The notes beneath the pieces are model-generated. The model was not told where the DNA came from. It ran no database searches and saw only the letters and a list, made by a program, of their open reading frames with translations. Made by a program: the position numbers and the translations under genes. Shown here one piece after another: positions 24,494-36,726 of a stretch of DNA of 64,000 nucleotides. The stretch comes from Conoideocrella luteorostrata (lineage: Eukaryota > Ascomycota > Sordariomycetes > Hypocreales > Clavicipitaceae). Numbering within the stretch: the first letter of the stretch is position 1; each line of letters begins with the position of its first letter. The stretch lies in the NCBI GenBank assembly GCA_032433595.1, contig JASWJB010000035.1, positions 151,267 through 215,266 on the forward strand, written 5' to 3'.

Positions 24494-27400
24494 TTTCAAC
24501 TTTGGCAGATCAATTACTTGCTGGGTTGAGTCGTCGGCTTGACATTCCCGCGGCGAGGGGACGGGTCAAGATATTGTGTCCAAGGTCGGGATCAGTGCCG
24601 CGTTCGCGCCCGGCGAGGAGATGCAATGGCCAATACTAAGGGTGAAGGGTTTTAAAAAATGTCGCAGGCTAATGAGTTGATTAAATATATCTGAGTGAGC
24701 GATGAAGAGCATCCATCCTGGAATTGAGATAGCAGATTGTGGCGCAACCCGATGACTTAAGGGATGATTCGATGGAAGGGTCGCACAATCTGGGGCGTCG
24801 GAGGTGAGATGGCGTCGGCCGCATTGCTACTCCAGAGGAACATTCAGCCGCTGATCATGCCCTTTTGGCCTCCAGGTGTCTCCCCTCTCAAATCTAGTAG
24901 GCTGAAGGTTTGTAAACGTCGGGCTGGGAGCGACACTGGCAGACGGGTGGGTTGCACTACAGACCACTAGAGTAGTTACGGGCTGGTTGCGCCGGGCAAA
25001 ACTCTCGGTATGCCGACAGCGGCATGGCGAATCCGGTGGACAACGGAAAACCTAGGAAATGCACCATCTGCAGCATCCTTAGGAACTACCTGCCTTTGCC
25101 GGCTACCCTATCTACATCAGGCTAGAAGTGTTTGGTACTCAACAATTTCCCACTCTCGGTCTGTGTTGGTAATTTCAATTTCACTACTCCGTACGGAGCA
25201 GTTAGTGAATCTCTCTTTTCTTCTGCAGCATGTGGGATTCGGCCTACTCCTCTCCGTTGATCTTCGCTAGCTTGAGCGAACTCTGAAGCCAAGCCTTGCT
25301 TGCATTGGGATAGAGAACATCCAGAAGCTCCTGAAAACTGAAGGTGATCGCAGCCCAGCTTACGAACGCTAACTAGAAGCCGCCTCATTTTTGCTGCCGT
25401 TCCCTGTCATTGCGCATGAGCTGAAAAAGACAAGCAAATCACATTGTACCTCCTTCGGTAGTGCCGGGACACCCCCGGCATCAGCACTTTCCCCGAAGCT
25501 AGTTGAGCGACGGTCAAAAAAAAAAATACCACTCTGACTGACGAAACGTATGCGTGGGGGCTAAGATAATTGGCAGCAAAGCTTGAAGCTGACTGATTGT
25601 GGTTTCTGGGCGGTCAACGTGACAGGGGTTGTTGAACAATTAATAGCAACTGTCGATACGGAGTACAACATCCTTGCTCTGGGTTCTTTCCGTCATTCGG
25701 TCTTCCCCCGAGAGATGTAATCGCTGACCACGTCGTTAGTGTGAAAGAATTGCTGTTTGATCATTGCCCGGGCACCCAAGATTAAGAATCTGTTACTAAA
25801 GCTCACAATCAGGTGATATGACGTAGGAAACTTTCGAGAACATGGCTCACAAGACTCGTCGGCCCTGTCTTCAAAATTTGGAGCATGCAGTAGTTATTGT
25901 CTTTAATGAATGTGTGTGCTGCATCGCGAGTTACCCTGCGGGGTGCTTGGCAGAGGAGAGCTGCGATCAATGACAGCTAAATATGGAAGCCCGATTCGAA
26001 AGTTGTACTAGTATGATGTCTTTGGCGAAGAAGACAATTGATAAAATCGGTACTCCGTACTCCATACCAAAACTCGGAATCAACGGGGGGTCTGACGAGC
26101 GACTAACCAATATTAGTATGGCAATCAAAAAGTTATTATCTTCTGCTTTCTAACTAGCTCAAACCTTCAACTATGATCGCCCTCCAGCTAAGAGCTTTGG
26201 TTGCTGAAACCGTTAGTCTGCCTACCTTGGAATGCACGAGATAAGAAATTGACGGGCATGCCTGAATTACAGGCAAAGTACGGAGTATAAAGAAGTCCGG
26301 CCGCTATGCCGTTGTAGCCCCCAACCTGCGAGATGGTGCATCCGCGATGTCCTTGTACCTTCGCAGCTGTCATAATCTACCCCGTGAATGCCACGTAATA
26401 GATGTATGTACGGAGTACTCCGTACTGCTGGATGGTAAACTACAGACCCACATAGCTGAGTTCTATCTGCCTATCTATTAACCAGACTCTACTCTGTACT
26501 CCGTAGACGGTAACGATATGACCAGGTTGGAGGACTTTTGCGGCTCGTAACTTCTCAAATAGTTTGGTGCCCTAACAAATTGTCAAGTTTCGGGGCCGGC
26601 GATTAAACTCTAAGCAAGTGGTGAATCATCTCATAAAGTTCATTAATAGGGTGGGTAACATTCTCTCCGTATTTCTGTGGCATCGCGCCGATCATTTGTG
26701 TTGGCAGCGGCTTTGGAGGTTTGACGCCACAGCCGGGTTTGGTCAAAAGAGACTGTTCATAGCATACTACAACTCAACACTCTTTAGCCAAAGCCTGAAG
26801 TGACTAGACTCGCCTTGTCAATCACGGTATTATATCGATACCTATTCTGCCTGACATGCCATGGAATGAGCTGTGTCTGCGGCTTGGAAGGTAGGGAAGG
26901 TAGGGGCGAGTGACATGGATGAGACGACGAGACGGCGAGGTTTACTCCATAGCGGATGGGTTTGCCCGTTGTGCCAATAACCATTGGAGTATTCCCAGGG
27001 AAAGCACTTGATCTTCCTTCAATGCTAATGATTTCTGGGGGTATTTATTCCACCGATACTGAGCAACAAAATCGCGGTTGAAGCAGAACGGATGAAGTGT
27101 TTACAGCCTTGTAAGCCCTGGCCATCCAGTGCAGAACACGATCCACTGAGCGGGGCTCTGAATTGCCTTTGCCAGACCAAGGGTGCCCACGGCTTTGTCA
27201 GTTAGCTTCCCGTTGAAACAGGCAATCCTACTGGCTACCTGCTATGCCTATGTCGTGAGGGTTTTGGGCAGTCGTGTAGACTTAAATTGACGGAAAATGG
27301 TCGTTTCTATCAGCCGCGAGGATGGCTTACTTGTGGACATAATCTTCCAGCTGGTATGACGAAGGGAACATGAAGAGCTTTGCGGACTGATAACGGATGG

Positions 27401-28345
27401 AATGGGATTTGCCGCTTGGCATGTTGCAGCTTTCTCTATCATCATGAGCCCTTTAGCCTGCGCCCGACATGAACTGTGCGTCATGTTAAAGAGAGGTTGG
27501 GAGTGGTCCCAAAGATGGCGCTTGAGTTCAGGAACCTGTTGTTCGGTTCCTTGCGCTCGGTAGCTGCTGCGCTCCAGAGTCCTTGTTCCTGGTTCCGCAA
27601 TGCAACTCCAGCTCCACAGAGGCGTTCGGGGAGGCCCGTTTTTGGACAAGAAATGTCGATTGTATGGTGACGGAGGCGGAGACGGCGTCACAATGCAAAT
27701 ATCACCTTTCCTTCAAAATGCTTAATAAATTAAATGGTAAAACGCCATGTACGGGAGTATGCGGTGCGGCCATCATCCGATTCCACAACAAAGACCAATC
27801 ATGAGCGGCACTGCCTACCCCGGCCGGGGCGGCTTGAGCACGGTGATTTCAGACGCCGTCTTGAGATCATCTCCTGGCCATTTGAGCGGGGTTTGATTTC
27901 AAAAGTTCGTCGATGCGCTTGAACTATTCTGGAGACGAACGAGTGACACTGAAGCTTTTGAGACATCAATGTAGCGTTGTATGCAGTGTTAGCGTGCCAC
28001 GCGCACCACTGAGGCAGGGTTGGAGGGGTCTAGGCGGCGAATGGGGGAGTTGTGCTGTTGCTCTTGTGTTTCTCTTCCATGTTCGGAATTTCTTCTGTTG
28101 CATTTTTTTCCTAGATCAACTTTGCATGAGCAGGAGGGCGCTCAATCGTTCTTCTCCCCTTCAGAAATTGGTTTCGTGGAAAAAGAAAGCGATTCACGTG
28201 CTCACGCCCTGCGCTGCGTCGCCCCTTCCCCTTTCTTCCCCGTTATCTCGGTACCGTCGCTACGTTTCCTCCGTGATCGATCCCATCCGGATCTGCGTCA
28301 TTGTCTCTTCTGGTTCCCTGGCGTCGCGGCATGGTCGTTGTCGTC
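24494..28345. other. Intergenic, densest cluster of the 9-mer
   Basis: No supported gene in 3.8 kb. Seven exact TACGGAGTA/TACTCCGTA copies lie between 25185 and 26505 (25185, 25657, 26051, 26279, 26409, 26416 overlapping in inverted orientation, and 26497). A 147-codon minus frame (27691-27248) has no domain. CT-rich DNA at about 28000-28300 is probably promoter and 5' UTR of the downstream permease. Confidence 0.45.
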
Positions 28346-30142
28346 ATGGCATCATCGTCGCCGGCTTCAGCTCTCGGAGCTGTTGATGATGTCGAGAAAA
28401 AGACAACTCTCCGCCTCACAAATCTGCGTCATGAAGAGGACCTGGACGGGTCTCACGACTCTAGCGATGAAAGAATCGACGACATCCAGCAACGTAACCC
28501 TGTGCTGAGATTTCTGGTGAATTTGGAACGTCGCATCGATAGACTCACCCAATTCGAGGCAATGGGCGTTGAGAGGGTCCCAGAGGACAAGCGAAGGCCG
28601 CCACAAATACTAAACGTCCGTATTGTGAAGCTGAGGAAGAAGGCTGAGTCTACACCAAGCGTATCAGTTTGGTCTGCGCTGACACCCATGCTGTTAGATG
28701 ATTTTTTTCTGGTTCTCTGTCTTGTTTAGTCCAACGATGATACAAATTGGTATCCTCGGCCCCATTTTTGGTATCTCTGTCAACACGTCGATTGTTCTCA
28801 CCATCTTCGCCACGCTTACTGGATCTACTGTGCCCGCCTTTACCGCCACGCTTTCACCGATGACGGGTTTGCGCCAAGTTGCTGTTTCGCGCTACTCTTT
28901 GGGTCTTTGGGGCTCTAAACTGGCTGCAATTCTAAATGTTGTCATCAATGTTGGATATGCTACAATCGCCGCTATTCTCGGAGGACAGCTCCTTCGTGCC
29001 GTTTCAGGGGGTAGCCTCGCACTGGTTGTCGGAATCGTCATCGTTGTCCTCGTTGCATTTGTGGTATCCTTTTTTGGGTATGGAATTATCCATCATTACG
29101 AGCGTTACGCTTGGTTCTTTGCGTTTATTCTCATTTGCGTTTTGTACGGCCAATCAGCCAAGTACTTCTCCCCGACTCCTGAGGTCAACCTCGCCCGTGG
29201 AATCGACTTGAGTGGGGTCTGCTTGAGCTATTTCGCGATTATCTTTGGTGTATGTGCCTCATGGTGCCCAATTGCGGGAGATTACTACGTTCACTACCCG
29301 GTGAATACCAGTAAATGGCTAGTATTTGGGCTGACTTATGTGGGCTTGATTGTGCCAACCATCTTCGTTGGAATTCTCGGCAACCTGTTCGGCGGCATAA
29401 TTTTCACAAACACAGAGCTCTCCAATATCTATGACCGTGGTGGCTTAGGCGGCGTCATCATTGCGGTAATGTCGCCGCCAGATGCGTGGGGCAAGTTTGC
29501 GTGCGTCTTCTTCGCTTTATCGTTCCGTGAGTTTTGATGATCTTGACACCTCAAACCTTTTCCAAAACTGACGCCGTGCGCAGTTGGCGACACGATTGCA
29601 AACATTTATTCGAGCGCACTTTGCATGCAATTACTGGGCAAGCACTTCGTGGCCGTCCCGAGATTCTTCTGGTGTACGTTACTGTGCTTGGTCACGTTCG
29701 CCCTTGCATATGGCGGCCGCAACGTGCTGGAACACATCATCAACAACTTGCTTTCAATCCTTGGATACTGGACTTTGGCATTTGCCGTCATCCTGTTCAT
29801 TGAGCACTTTTACTTTCGCCCTAAGATTGGAGGCTATGATTTGTCTGCCTGGCAAGATGCAAAGCGACTGCCAATTGGTTTGGCCGGCACCGGGTCACTA
29901 CTGATCGGCATTGGCTTCTCCTTTCTGGGCATGTGCCAAACCTGGGTACGTGGTGGCGGCGTAGTAGTCCCTTTTACGACGTAAGATATGCTGACAACTT
30001 TGGCTCCTTCCAGTACATCGCGCCGATTGCCAAGAAGATTGGCAAGTCAGGAGGAGATGTCGGCGACGAGCTTACTCTCCTTTCTGTTATGATCAGCTAC
30101 CCCATTCTCAGAACACTGGAGATATATTTCGTAGGCAGGTAA
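28346..30142 (+). CDS. NCS1-family purine/cytosine permease (FCY2-like)
   Basis: A plasma-membrane proton symporter of the nucleobase-cation-symport-1 family, predicted to import purines and/or cytosine. Exons are 28346-28615, 28698-29526, 29584-29945 and 30014-30142; introns of 82, 57 and 68 bp; 529 aa, the usual length. Junctions: QILN/MIFFWFS, ALSF/LGDTIAN (codon split) and MCQTW/YIAPIAKKIG. Family signatures: hydrophilic N-terminus with EKKTT...RRIDRLTQFEAMGVERV; FGISVNTSIVLTIFATL; PAFTATLSPMTGLRQVAVSRYSLG; ILGGQLLRAVSGG; SWCPIAGDYYVHYP; IYDRGGLGGVI; ANIYSSALCMQLLGK; GYWTLAFAVILFIEHFYFR. The start could also be ATG at 28331. Intron 1 has a slightly unusual donor (GTCCGT). It lies about 1.3 kb upstream of guanine deaminase on the same strand. 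Confidence 0.9.
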
Positions 30143-31461
30143 CTTCACTCAGTCCTGTCTCTGTGAGTATGAACGGGTTTTGCTTTTCTTCAGCTCTGGC
30201 CACCCTCGCATAGCTAATTTCCCGCCCCGCTGAAAAGGGCGACTGGCAGTACCAGTGGCTTGCCAAGAAAGGCCGGGAACTGAGCTCGGCCCGCCGCCAC
30301 TTATGGCCCCATTTCGGCCCACCATCTTGGCAGTGGGCAGTCAATGGGTGAGTGAAGAGAGGACAATTTACGTGACCATCACGGCTGACCCAGCCACGCC
30401 GCAATGGGTCGCGTAATTTGTCACCCGCATGATGGGGGTTAACTGGTGGCTTATTTCTATCCCCAAACATTATCGCTTCAACCGCATATTTTACAGCATA
30501 ACCGGCTCGCTCTGCATGATGGAGGGATCCTGGAGTCAATGGCGCGGATTTATGACTTTTTTGATACGACGCATGTTTGGAAGTTCCGGTGTTTGTGATG
30601 AGTGTCTATCTCTGGCCATTAATAGCATTATTCTGCAGTGTTCTTACGATAGCATACAATTCAGCAGAGCTCAAAGAAAGACATAACTATTTGCTTAGCT
30701 ATTAAAGACCTGGGCCAGATACCAGATGTCATCTGAACATGTCAAGCCTTTTGTTGCAGGCTGGCCGTAAAGTCGCACGCGATCGAGTTGGGGGTACGGA
30801 GTACTGAGTTTAACAAGCAACTTAAGTTACTCGGCAGCCCCGCAAGTTCTTCAGGCGGGCGTAATGCCTCTCTGCCCCGCATTCAGCACCAACTGACGCA
30901 TCGAAATGGAATATCCACGATGTCTTTCATCGTCGACGCTCCTCCATCGGAACAGCATCCTCTGAGCTTGGAAACATCGCAAGAGCCCGATATTCACTGA
31001 GGAATTCTTATAGAATACAAGCTAGAAACGAGTTAAATTGCATGCGCATTGTGCTTTGCCGTTTGGTCTTGACAGATGACTCTTCAGGCTTTTTGTACTA
31101 AGGTGATGCGATTTAGACGATTAGTTGACTCCCCGTTGCACAATCTACTCAACGTCCACTGGGAGCTGCGCTCCGTCTCTGCGCGCACAGTATAGCTAGA
31201 CGTGCCATCCAGATCTTTCGAGGCTTGAGCTTTCTCGAGTCGCATATAGTTATAACTAACACCCACGGAGTGAAGTGCCGTCCCCGCCGCTTCCTCTCCA
31301 CCAACAAACACTCCGCAGTCTGTCTCAGTGTGCCTCCCTCGCCCTCGTCAATCTCTACTACAGCCCTTCATCTTTTCAAATTAGACTAGATAGCAACTCC
31401 TCGCCTCTCCAGGTAGCCCAAATGCCCCTTGAGCTGGAGGTCTAAACGCCCTTCCCCCCCA
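30143..31461. other. Intergenic between permease and guanine deaminase
   Basis: No gene seen. One exact TACGGAGTA copy is at 30795-30803. The last 200 bp, with pyrimidine-rich tracts, probably holds the guanine deaminase promoter and leader; I could not assign a specific regulator site. Confidence 0.45.
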
Positions 31462-32841
31462 ATGGCAGCCCCCAACACAGCCCAAGCCTTCCACGGCACC
31501 ATTGTGCACTCCACCACGCCCACCGACCTGGCCATCCTCGAGCAAGCCCTCCTCGTGATCGATGCGGCCGGCATCATCCTCCTCCTCCAGCCCAACACCC
31601 CGGCCGAGCAAATCTCCCGGGTGCTGTCCTCGCTGTTCCCTACCAGCCTACCGCCCGTCACGTCCCTCGCCCGCGGGCAGCTCCTCATCCCGGGCTTCGT
31701 TGACACGCACCACCACGCGCCGCAATGGCTGCACCGGGGCCAGGGCCAAGGCCTCCATATCCTCGAGTGGTTGGACCAGGTGGCCTTTCCCAACGAAGCG
31801 CGCTTCGAGGACGCCTCTCACGCCCGCCGCGTGTACGGCAGCGTCGTGGCCGGCATGCTGCGACAGGGCGTCACCACCGCGAGCTACTACGGCTCCAAGC
31901 ACGGCGAGGCGACCAAGATCCTCGCCGATATCTGTCTGCAGCGCGGCCAGAGAGCCCTCGTCGGGAAGTGCAACATGTCGCGCAATGCGCCGGACTACTA
32001 CCGCGACGCGGATGAGGACGAGTCGCTCCGGGTCACGCTCGACTGCATCGACCACATCGCCAAGATCGACCCCCATGGCCGTCTGGTGCGGCATGTGCTG
32101 ACCCCGAGATTCGCTATATGCTGCGACCCGAAGCTGCTCGCGGGCCTGGGCGATATCGCGGCGCGGCATCCCGAAATGCCCATCCAGACGCACTTCAACG
32201 AGTCCGAGCAGGAGAAGAACGCCACTCTGACGCTCTTCCCGGACTTCACCAACGAGGCAGACCTGTACCATCACTACGGACTGCTGAACAACCGGTCCAT
32301 CCTCGCGCACTGCACCATCATGACGGACTACGAGACGCAGCGCCTCGCGGACCTGAAGTGCGGCGTTGCGCACTGCCCCACCGCCAACATGACCATAGGA
32401 GGGGGGTTCATGGCAGCGCCGATAAAAGACTTTCTTCGACGGGGCATCAAAGTCGGCCTGGGGACAGATTCGGGCGGTGGGTATTCGTCGTCGATGCTCA
32501 ACGCCATGCAGCACAGTCTAGTGGCGTCCTTTGCGAGGGATTACTTGGATACCAAGGACGGGGTTGACGAGACTGCGGCGGTTTCGTTCGAGGAGGTCTT
32601 TCATATGGCCACGCTGGGAGGCGCGCAGGTCGTGGGTTTGGATAAGGAGGTGGGCAACTTTGAGATTGGCAAGCAGTTTGACGCGCTGGTGGTGGATATC
32701 CGCGCCGAGAGGGGCGGCGTGAATGCTCCTCTAGAGACGGATGATTCGTGGAGGACGGTGCTGGAGAAGTTTGTCATGACGGGCGATGATAGGAATATTA
32801 CGCGTGTATTTGTGCGTGGTGCAACGGTGCATGGTGGGTGA
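31462..32841 (+). CDS. GUD1: Guanine deaminase
   Basis: A zinc amidohydrolase converting guanine to xanthine and ammonia, cytosolic, in purine catabolism. Single exon, 459 aa, standard for the family. The metal and catalytic residues of the TIM-barrel amidohydrolases are present: PGFVDTHHHAPQW (H83/H85), THFNESEQE (H244), LAHCTIM (H283) and GLGTDSGGGYSSSM (D336). The C-terminal VVGLDKEVGNFEIGKQFDALVVD is the usual cap strand. ATG at 31462 was chosen over the in-frame ATG at 31429, because the extra MSWRSKRPSPP has no counterpart in the family. Base composition is clearly GC-richer over about 31480-32470 than in its neighbours, which creates long shadow frames on both strands. A purine permease lies upstream in the same orientation. 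Confidence 0.95.
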   Translation: MAAPNTAQAFHGTIVHSTTPTDLAILEQALLVIDAAGIILLLQPNTPAEQISRVLSSLFPTSLPPVTSLARGQLLIPGFVDTHHHAPQWLHRGQGQGLHILEWLDQVAFPNEARFEDASHARRVYGSVVAGMLRQGVTTASYYGSKHGEATKILADICLQRGQRALVGKCNMSRNAPDYYRDADEDESLRVTLDCIDHIAKIDPHGRLVRHVLTPRFAICCDPKLLAGLGDIAARHPEMPIQTHFNESEQEKNATLTLFPDFTNEADLYHHYGLLNNRSILAHCTIMTDYETQRLADLKCGVAHCPTANMTIGGGFMAAPIKDFLRRGIKVGLGTDSGGGYSSSMLNAMQHSLVASFARDYLDTKDGVDETAAVSFEEVFHMATLGGAQVVGLDKEVGNFEIGKQFDALVVDIRAERGGVNAPLETDDSWRTVLEKFVMTGDDRNITRVFVRGATVHGG

Positions 32842-33126
32842 GGGTTCGGGACGGACACCGGATACTGTGTGCGATTTGATCAGATTTTGCGAGATAATGA
32901 ATCTATAGAATTACGATTATTATACATTTTACAAAGGACTCCTAAACTCTCATGCCGTTGTTTATGTGGCTGATATTTGCGTGACCCCCGTTGCCACCAC
33001 TGGAGATATGCTTGTCTATGCGAAGACCCCATGGTATCAAGAATAACGCCGTAAATATGCCCAGTCACACCTAGTTGAGGTTGGAAACAAAAAAAACTCC
33101 AAAAAAAAAAAAGCAACAGTATCAAG

Positions 33127-35352
33127 TTACTGTTCGTCCTCCAGCCCATATTCAACATCCATATGTCCATCATCATCATCGTCGTCGTCGTCATATCCAC
33201 CGGCGAATTCCTCCTCTCCACCATACTCCTCATGCTGTTCTTCTTGTTGCTCTTCCTCCCCGTCCTCCTCATCGCCTGCAACACTCTCCTCCGGCGCCTC
33301 GTTTGCATCGTCAGCATCATCGGCGCCAAGAGTGCTGCCTGCGGCACTAGTCTTGCGACTTGTGGCTGCAGATCCCAGACCACCTGCGTTCGGGATGTCG
33401 AAGATGCTGCGGATGGCATCGTAGTTGATTCGCTTCGACCACGCCCTGTCCTTGGCCACGTTGATGGCTGCCTCAGCGGCGGAACTAGCAGGGCTGGTTT
33501 GACCTTCACCCATTCGAGCACGCTTCCGGCGCCGACGGGTTTGCTTGGGCCTGTCGGCTTCAATCTTCTTCCGGAACACTTTTTCTTGATGTTGTCGTAG
33601 CCAGTCTTTGTTCTGGTTAACCCAGATTAGCTCTTTAATGCGGGCTTCTTCGGGTGATAAGAGGCAGTTGATAACTTCTAGGTCATTGGCGAATTCGTCT
33701 TCAGTTACGTCTGATGCCATGGATACTGCCTTGCCGGGCCGTTGCTTAAGTGCCCAGGAAGAGTGAATCATGGCGCGCTGTTCGGCGTTGGAATACGCGA
33801 GGGCATGTTCGTAGGTAAGCGGGTCATTAAAGATTTCCTCAATCTGACCCTCCAACTCCGCTTCGTCTTCTTCCCACTCCTCGTTGATGGGAAGCTGAGG
33901 TGTAGCGCGTTGTTTCCCTTTATTGGTGGGCTGCTGCTGACCCCCCTCGCGGTCCATTTCATTGTCGATGGCATCCCCAAATTCATGGGCCAGTTTTTCT
34001 AACTCGTCGTTGCCCTGGGTCTCTTCGCCGTCTTCACTGGTCCTGATGCTGGGCATATCTGCGGGAATCTGTGAGGGCAGGGGCGGAATAATGAAGCCGT
34101 CGGCGTCACGACGAAATTTAATGGCAGGAGCTTTGGACATATCTGCACCGCCTTCCGTCATTCTCCGTTGGCGCGATTCTGTGGGGACTGGAGTATTCTC
34201 ATCTTCTTCGATATTTCCCGCCGCGCTTCGCTTTCTTTTGCGTGATTTGTCTTCGGCATCCTTCCTGTATTCTTCCGACTTACGATAGAATGATGGAGGA
34301 TCGTGCGAGCTCTCCAGGAAGTCCTGCTTAAGAAAATCCTCCACGGACATATGACTCGATTCCGTAATGTTGAATTCCTGAAGACGGTTCTGGATGGTAT
34401 GGTTGGTTACCTTGACGATATACACTACCTCGCGAACTGTTCGTCGAAAGTTGTGCATTCGCGCAGCCATCAAAAGACAAGCGCCACAGATACCTGATGG
34501 ACGACGACCCATGACCATCCAATCTCTGCTCATACGTTTGACCAGCCTTACAGCATCTTCGGCCACCTTGGCCGTTTCTTGGTGAAACTCCATCTTGGTT
34601 GCAAAACGCCAGATGAGATCTTCGGGATATACAGGGATAAGTCCATCGTTGCCAATAGGCACCACTTCGTTGAGCTTTTTAAAGATGCGCCCCAGCTTAA
34701 ACACGTTCAACTGGACCAAGTCGGCCAAATCGATCAACATGACCTTACATGGGGGCTCTGCTCGGCAGGCAGCATAGAGACAGACGGCAGCGACACTAGC
34801 GAGTGTTCGACCCTGGATGAAGTTGGCTCCCGAAGCGAGCTTAAAAACTTGGGTGCCGGCAGTAACTAGACTCTCACTAACGTTGAGTTGCTGTGCATAA
34901 CCCTGCATAAGACCGCGAGCCTCTCGAATACTTTTCTCTCGATCTTCGCTTCCGCCAACTCGTCTAAACGCGGGACCCATGCTTCGCACGCCAGCTTGAT
35001 CTGCACCGATGAATGAACCCTGAACCATGGCGGCACCAGAAGAAGTTTCACCAAACTGGACCTCGGCGACGATATTGCTGTCATCAGCGACACGACCACA
35101 TGTTTGACATGTGCCGTCCACGACATTCGGTTTCGGACACGCTTTATTGGGACATTGTTGGCGAGCTGGTGCGGCAACAGACCCGTTGCGGTTTGCAGAC
35201 GAAGACGCTGACTGAGATTGTGATGCGGCCTGCGCTTGGCGGCGTTCTTCACGCTCCCTCATAGCCCGGATGGCATTTGGCCGAGAGAAACGAGATTTGG
35301 TAGAGCCACCTCCAGCGCTGGCTTTCCTGTTGGGATTTAATAGTGAAGACAT
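33127..35352 (-). CDS. BRF1: TFIIIB subunit Brf1 (TFIIB-related factor)
   Basis: Component of RNA polymerase III initiation factor TFIIIB, which bridges TFIIIC, TBP and Pol III at tRNA and 5S genes. Uninterrupted 741-codon frame. Order of parts: basic N-terminal extension (residues 1-65, unusually long before the ribbon); TFIIB zinc ribbon with C67, C72, C82 and C85; two cyclin folds at about 135-330, with GRTLASVAAVCLYAACR and RRPSGICGACLLMAARMHNF as the repeat cores; a charged linker; the Brf1 homology block with INCLLSPEEARIKELIW followed by NQNKDWLRQHQEKVFRKK and a basic run QTRRRRKRARMG; and a very acidic end with a run of eight Asp from a GAT/GAC repeat near 33165-33190. The 3' end faces guanine deaminase (convergent, 285 bp apart). 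Confidence 0.95.
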   Translation of the reverse strand: MSSLLNPNRKASAGGGSTKSRFSRPNAIRAMREREERRQAQAASQSQSASSSANRNGSVAAPARQQCPNKACPKPNVVDGTCQTCGRVADDSNIVAEVQFGETSSGAAMVQGSFIGADQAGVRSMGPAFRRVGGSEDREKSIREARGLMQGYAQQLNVSESLVTAGTQVFKLASGANFIQGRTLASVAAVCLYAACRAEPPCKVMLIDLADLVQLNVFKLGRIFKKLNEVVPIGNDGLIPVYPEDLIWRFATKMEFHQETAKVAEDAVRLVKRMSRDWMVMGRRPSGICGACLLMAARMHNFRRTVREVVYIVKVTNHTIQNRLQEFNITESSHMSVEDFLKQDFLESSHDPPSFYRKSEEYRKDAEDKSRKRKRSAAGNIEEDENTPVPTESRQRRMTEGGADMSKAPAIKFRRDADGFIIPPLPSQIPADMPSIRTSEDGEETQGNDELEKLAHEFGDAIDNEMDREGGQQQPTNKGKQRATPQLPINEEWEEDEAELEGQIEEIFNDPLTYEHALAYSNAEQRAMIHSSWALKQRPGKAVSMASDVTEDEFANDLEVINCLLSPEEARIKELIWVNQNKDWLRQHQEKVFRKKIEADRPKQTRRRRKRARMGEGQTSPASSAAEAAINVAKDRAWSKRINYDAIRSIFDIPNAGGLGSAATSRKTSAAGSTLGADDADDANEAPEESVAGDEEDGEEEQQEEQHEEYGGEEEFAGGYDDDDDDDDGHMDVEYGLEDEQ

Positions 35353-36726
35353 GGCTGTGTGACAGTATATGTGATGAGTGTAAGTGAAGCGAGAACTTGT
35401 CTAAGTTGATAAAGATGATGTGGTATTGATTTGTGAGTATTGGAGTCCCAGGAATGTTTGACTAGAGAGCGTTCTGGGAACCCCATGCACCGCCGGAGGT
35501 TAAATTGATAGCAAAATATGATGAATGGTATGAGGATACCATGAGCATGCTGAATTGAGCAGCTGCAAAGATGGCAAGATTCGGCGAGTTGTTGACCGGC
35601 ACGCGACGGGCGCTGAGGAAAAGTGCAGAAAAAGTCTGCCCGGGGCAAAATGTGTTGCTGGGAGGTGCGCGGTGCAGAGGGCAAAATGGACAAGACGAAT
35701 GAAAGTTTGGTAGAAGAGCTTGCGTGTTCGAGGCGGCGTGCTGGCCAAAAAAAAAAAAAAAGCCACAACTGGGTTTGCTGAGTCACTCGTCACTCCCGCA
35801 CTCTGTGTGCATTTGTGTGTGCGTGCTAGTCGGAGCTGCAGAGAACGCTATAATAGCTACTGGTTTATACCGGAAATAAAAGGCGCATCTATTTCACGTA
35901 ACGGACACGCGAGCTGAGCTGTGGTTACTATGCGACGCGATTTAGACGGTTTTATTGTTTGTACAGATTTCCGCCACCAGTGAACAAAGAAATAGTCGTG
36001 GTAAAGCACTGGACAGGATTTGGTTTACGTGGTAGCCACCGATTGAAATCAGATAACCGAAGTAGAGCCGAGTACACTCGCTCGTTGCGAAGTCTTTCCG
36101 AATTTCCAGTGAACCGACACTAAATTCATCATTGACCATTTTTCGTCTTCTCTGTGCTTCTCCTTCCACGTCGAGTTTCATTACGCCATATCACAATTGT
36201 CAGCAGCAGCAGCCAGTTACCGCTTTCAGCTCGCCGAGTATACATGTAGACTCCGCCGCCACTAAACAATGTCGATTGTTGGCCATGTGCCATGCGGAGT
36301 AGCCGTTTCCATGCAAGCTTCGTTCTCTCCATTAATAATAATTGCGAGGCCCTGGACTGTGCTGCCGTAGTGCTCGCTAAGCATGCCTTGCTGTCCATGC
36401 CTATTTCTAGTTGCGGTGGATGTTGAGGCCGGAATTCAGGCCCTCAGATCCGTGCCACTGCAGCAACATATGACATACTAGTACTCCGTAGACTGGGTGA
36501 CGGTAAGAGACAAGTTTGGGCCGCGACTCCGCGAGGTTCCAAAGCTCGACCCCACACTTGAGTTTATAGCATCGCCTTCTAGTGACATTGTACGGAGTCA
36601 AATTATAAAAGACGACGATCTTTCCATTTGATGGTGAGAACTGAGAGCAACACTTCATTCCGGCAAAGAGCACTATAACAGAGCAGCAATTCAGATTATA
36701 CACTACACCGCCGCCACTCACGCACA
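35353..36726. other. Intergenic between BRF1 and the DUF1349 gene
   Basis: Divergent promoter space. Contains an A-run at about 35747-35761 and an exact 9-mer copy at 36482-36490. No gene was recognised. Confidence 0.45.

Noticed and set aside
27248..27691. 147-codon minus frame
   Set aside because: Pro/Ser-rich without domain; no splice partner or start context.
28020..28508. Plus frames upstream of and overlapping the permease start
   Set aside because: CT-rich leader sequence translated by chance; the permease exon lies in a different frame with clear family motifs.
31648..32514. 288-codon antisense frame opposite guanine deaminase
   Set aside because: It is a shadow of the GC-rich coding sequence. 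It has no domain, and the sense strand carries all guanine deaminase motifs.
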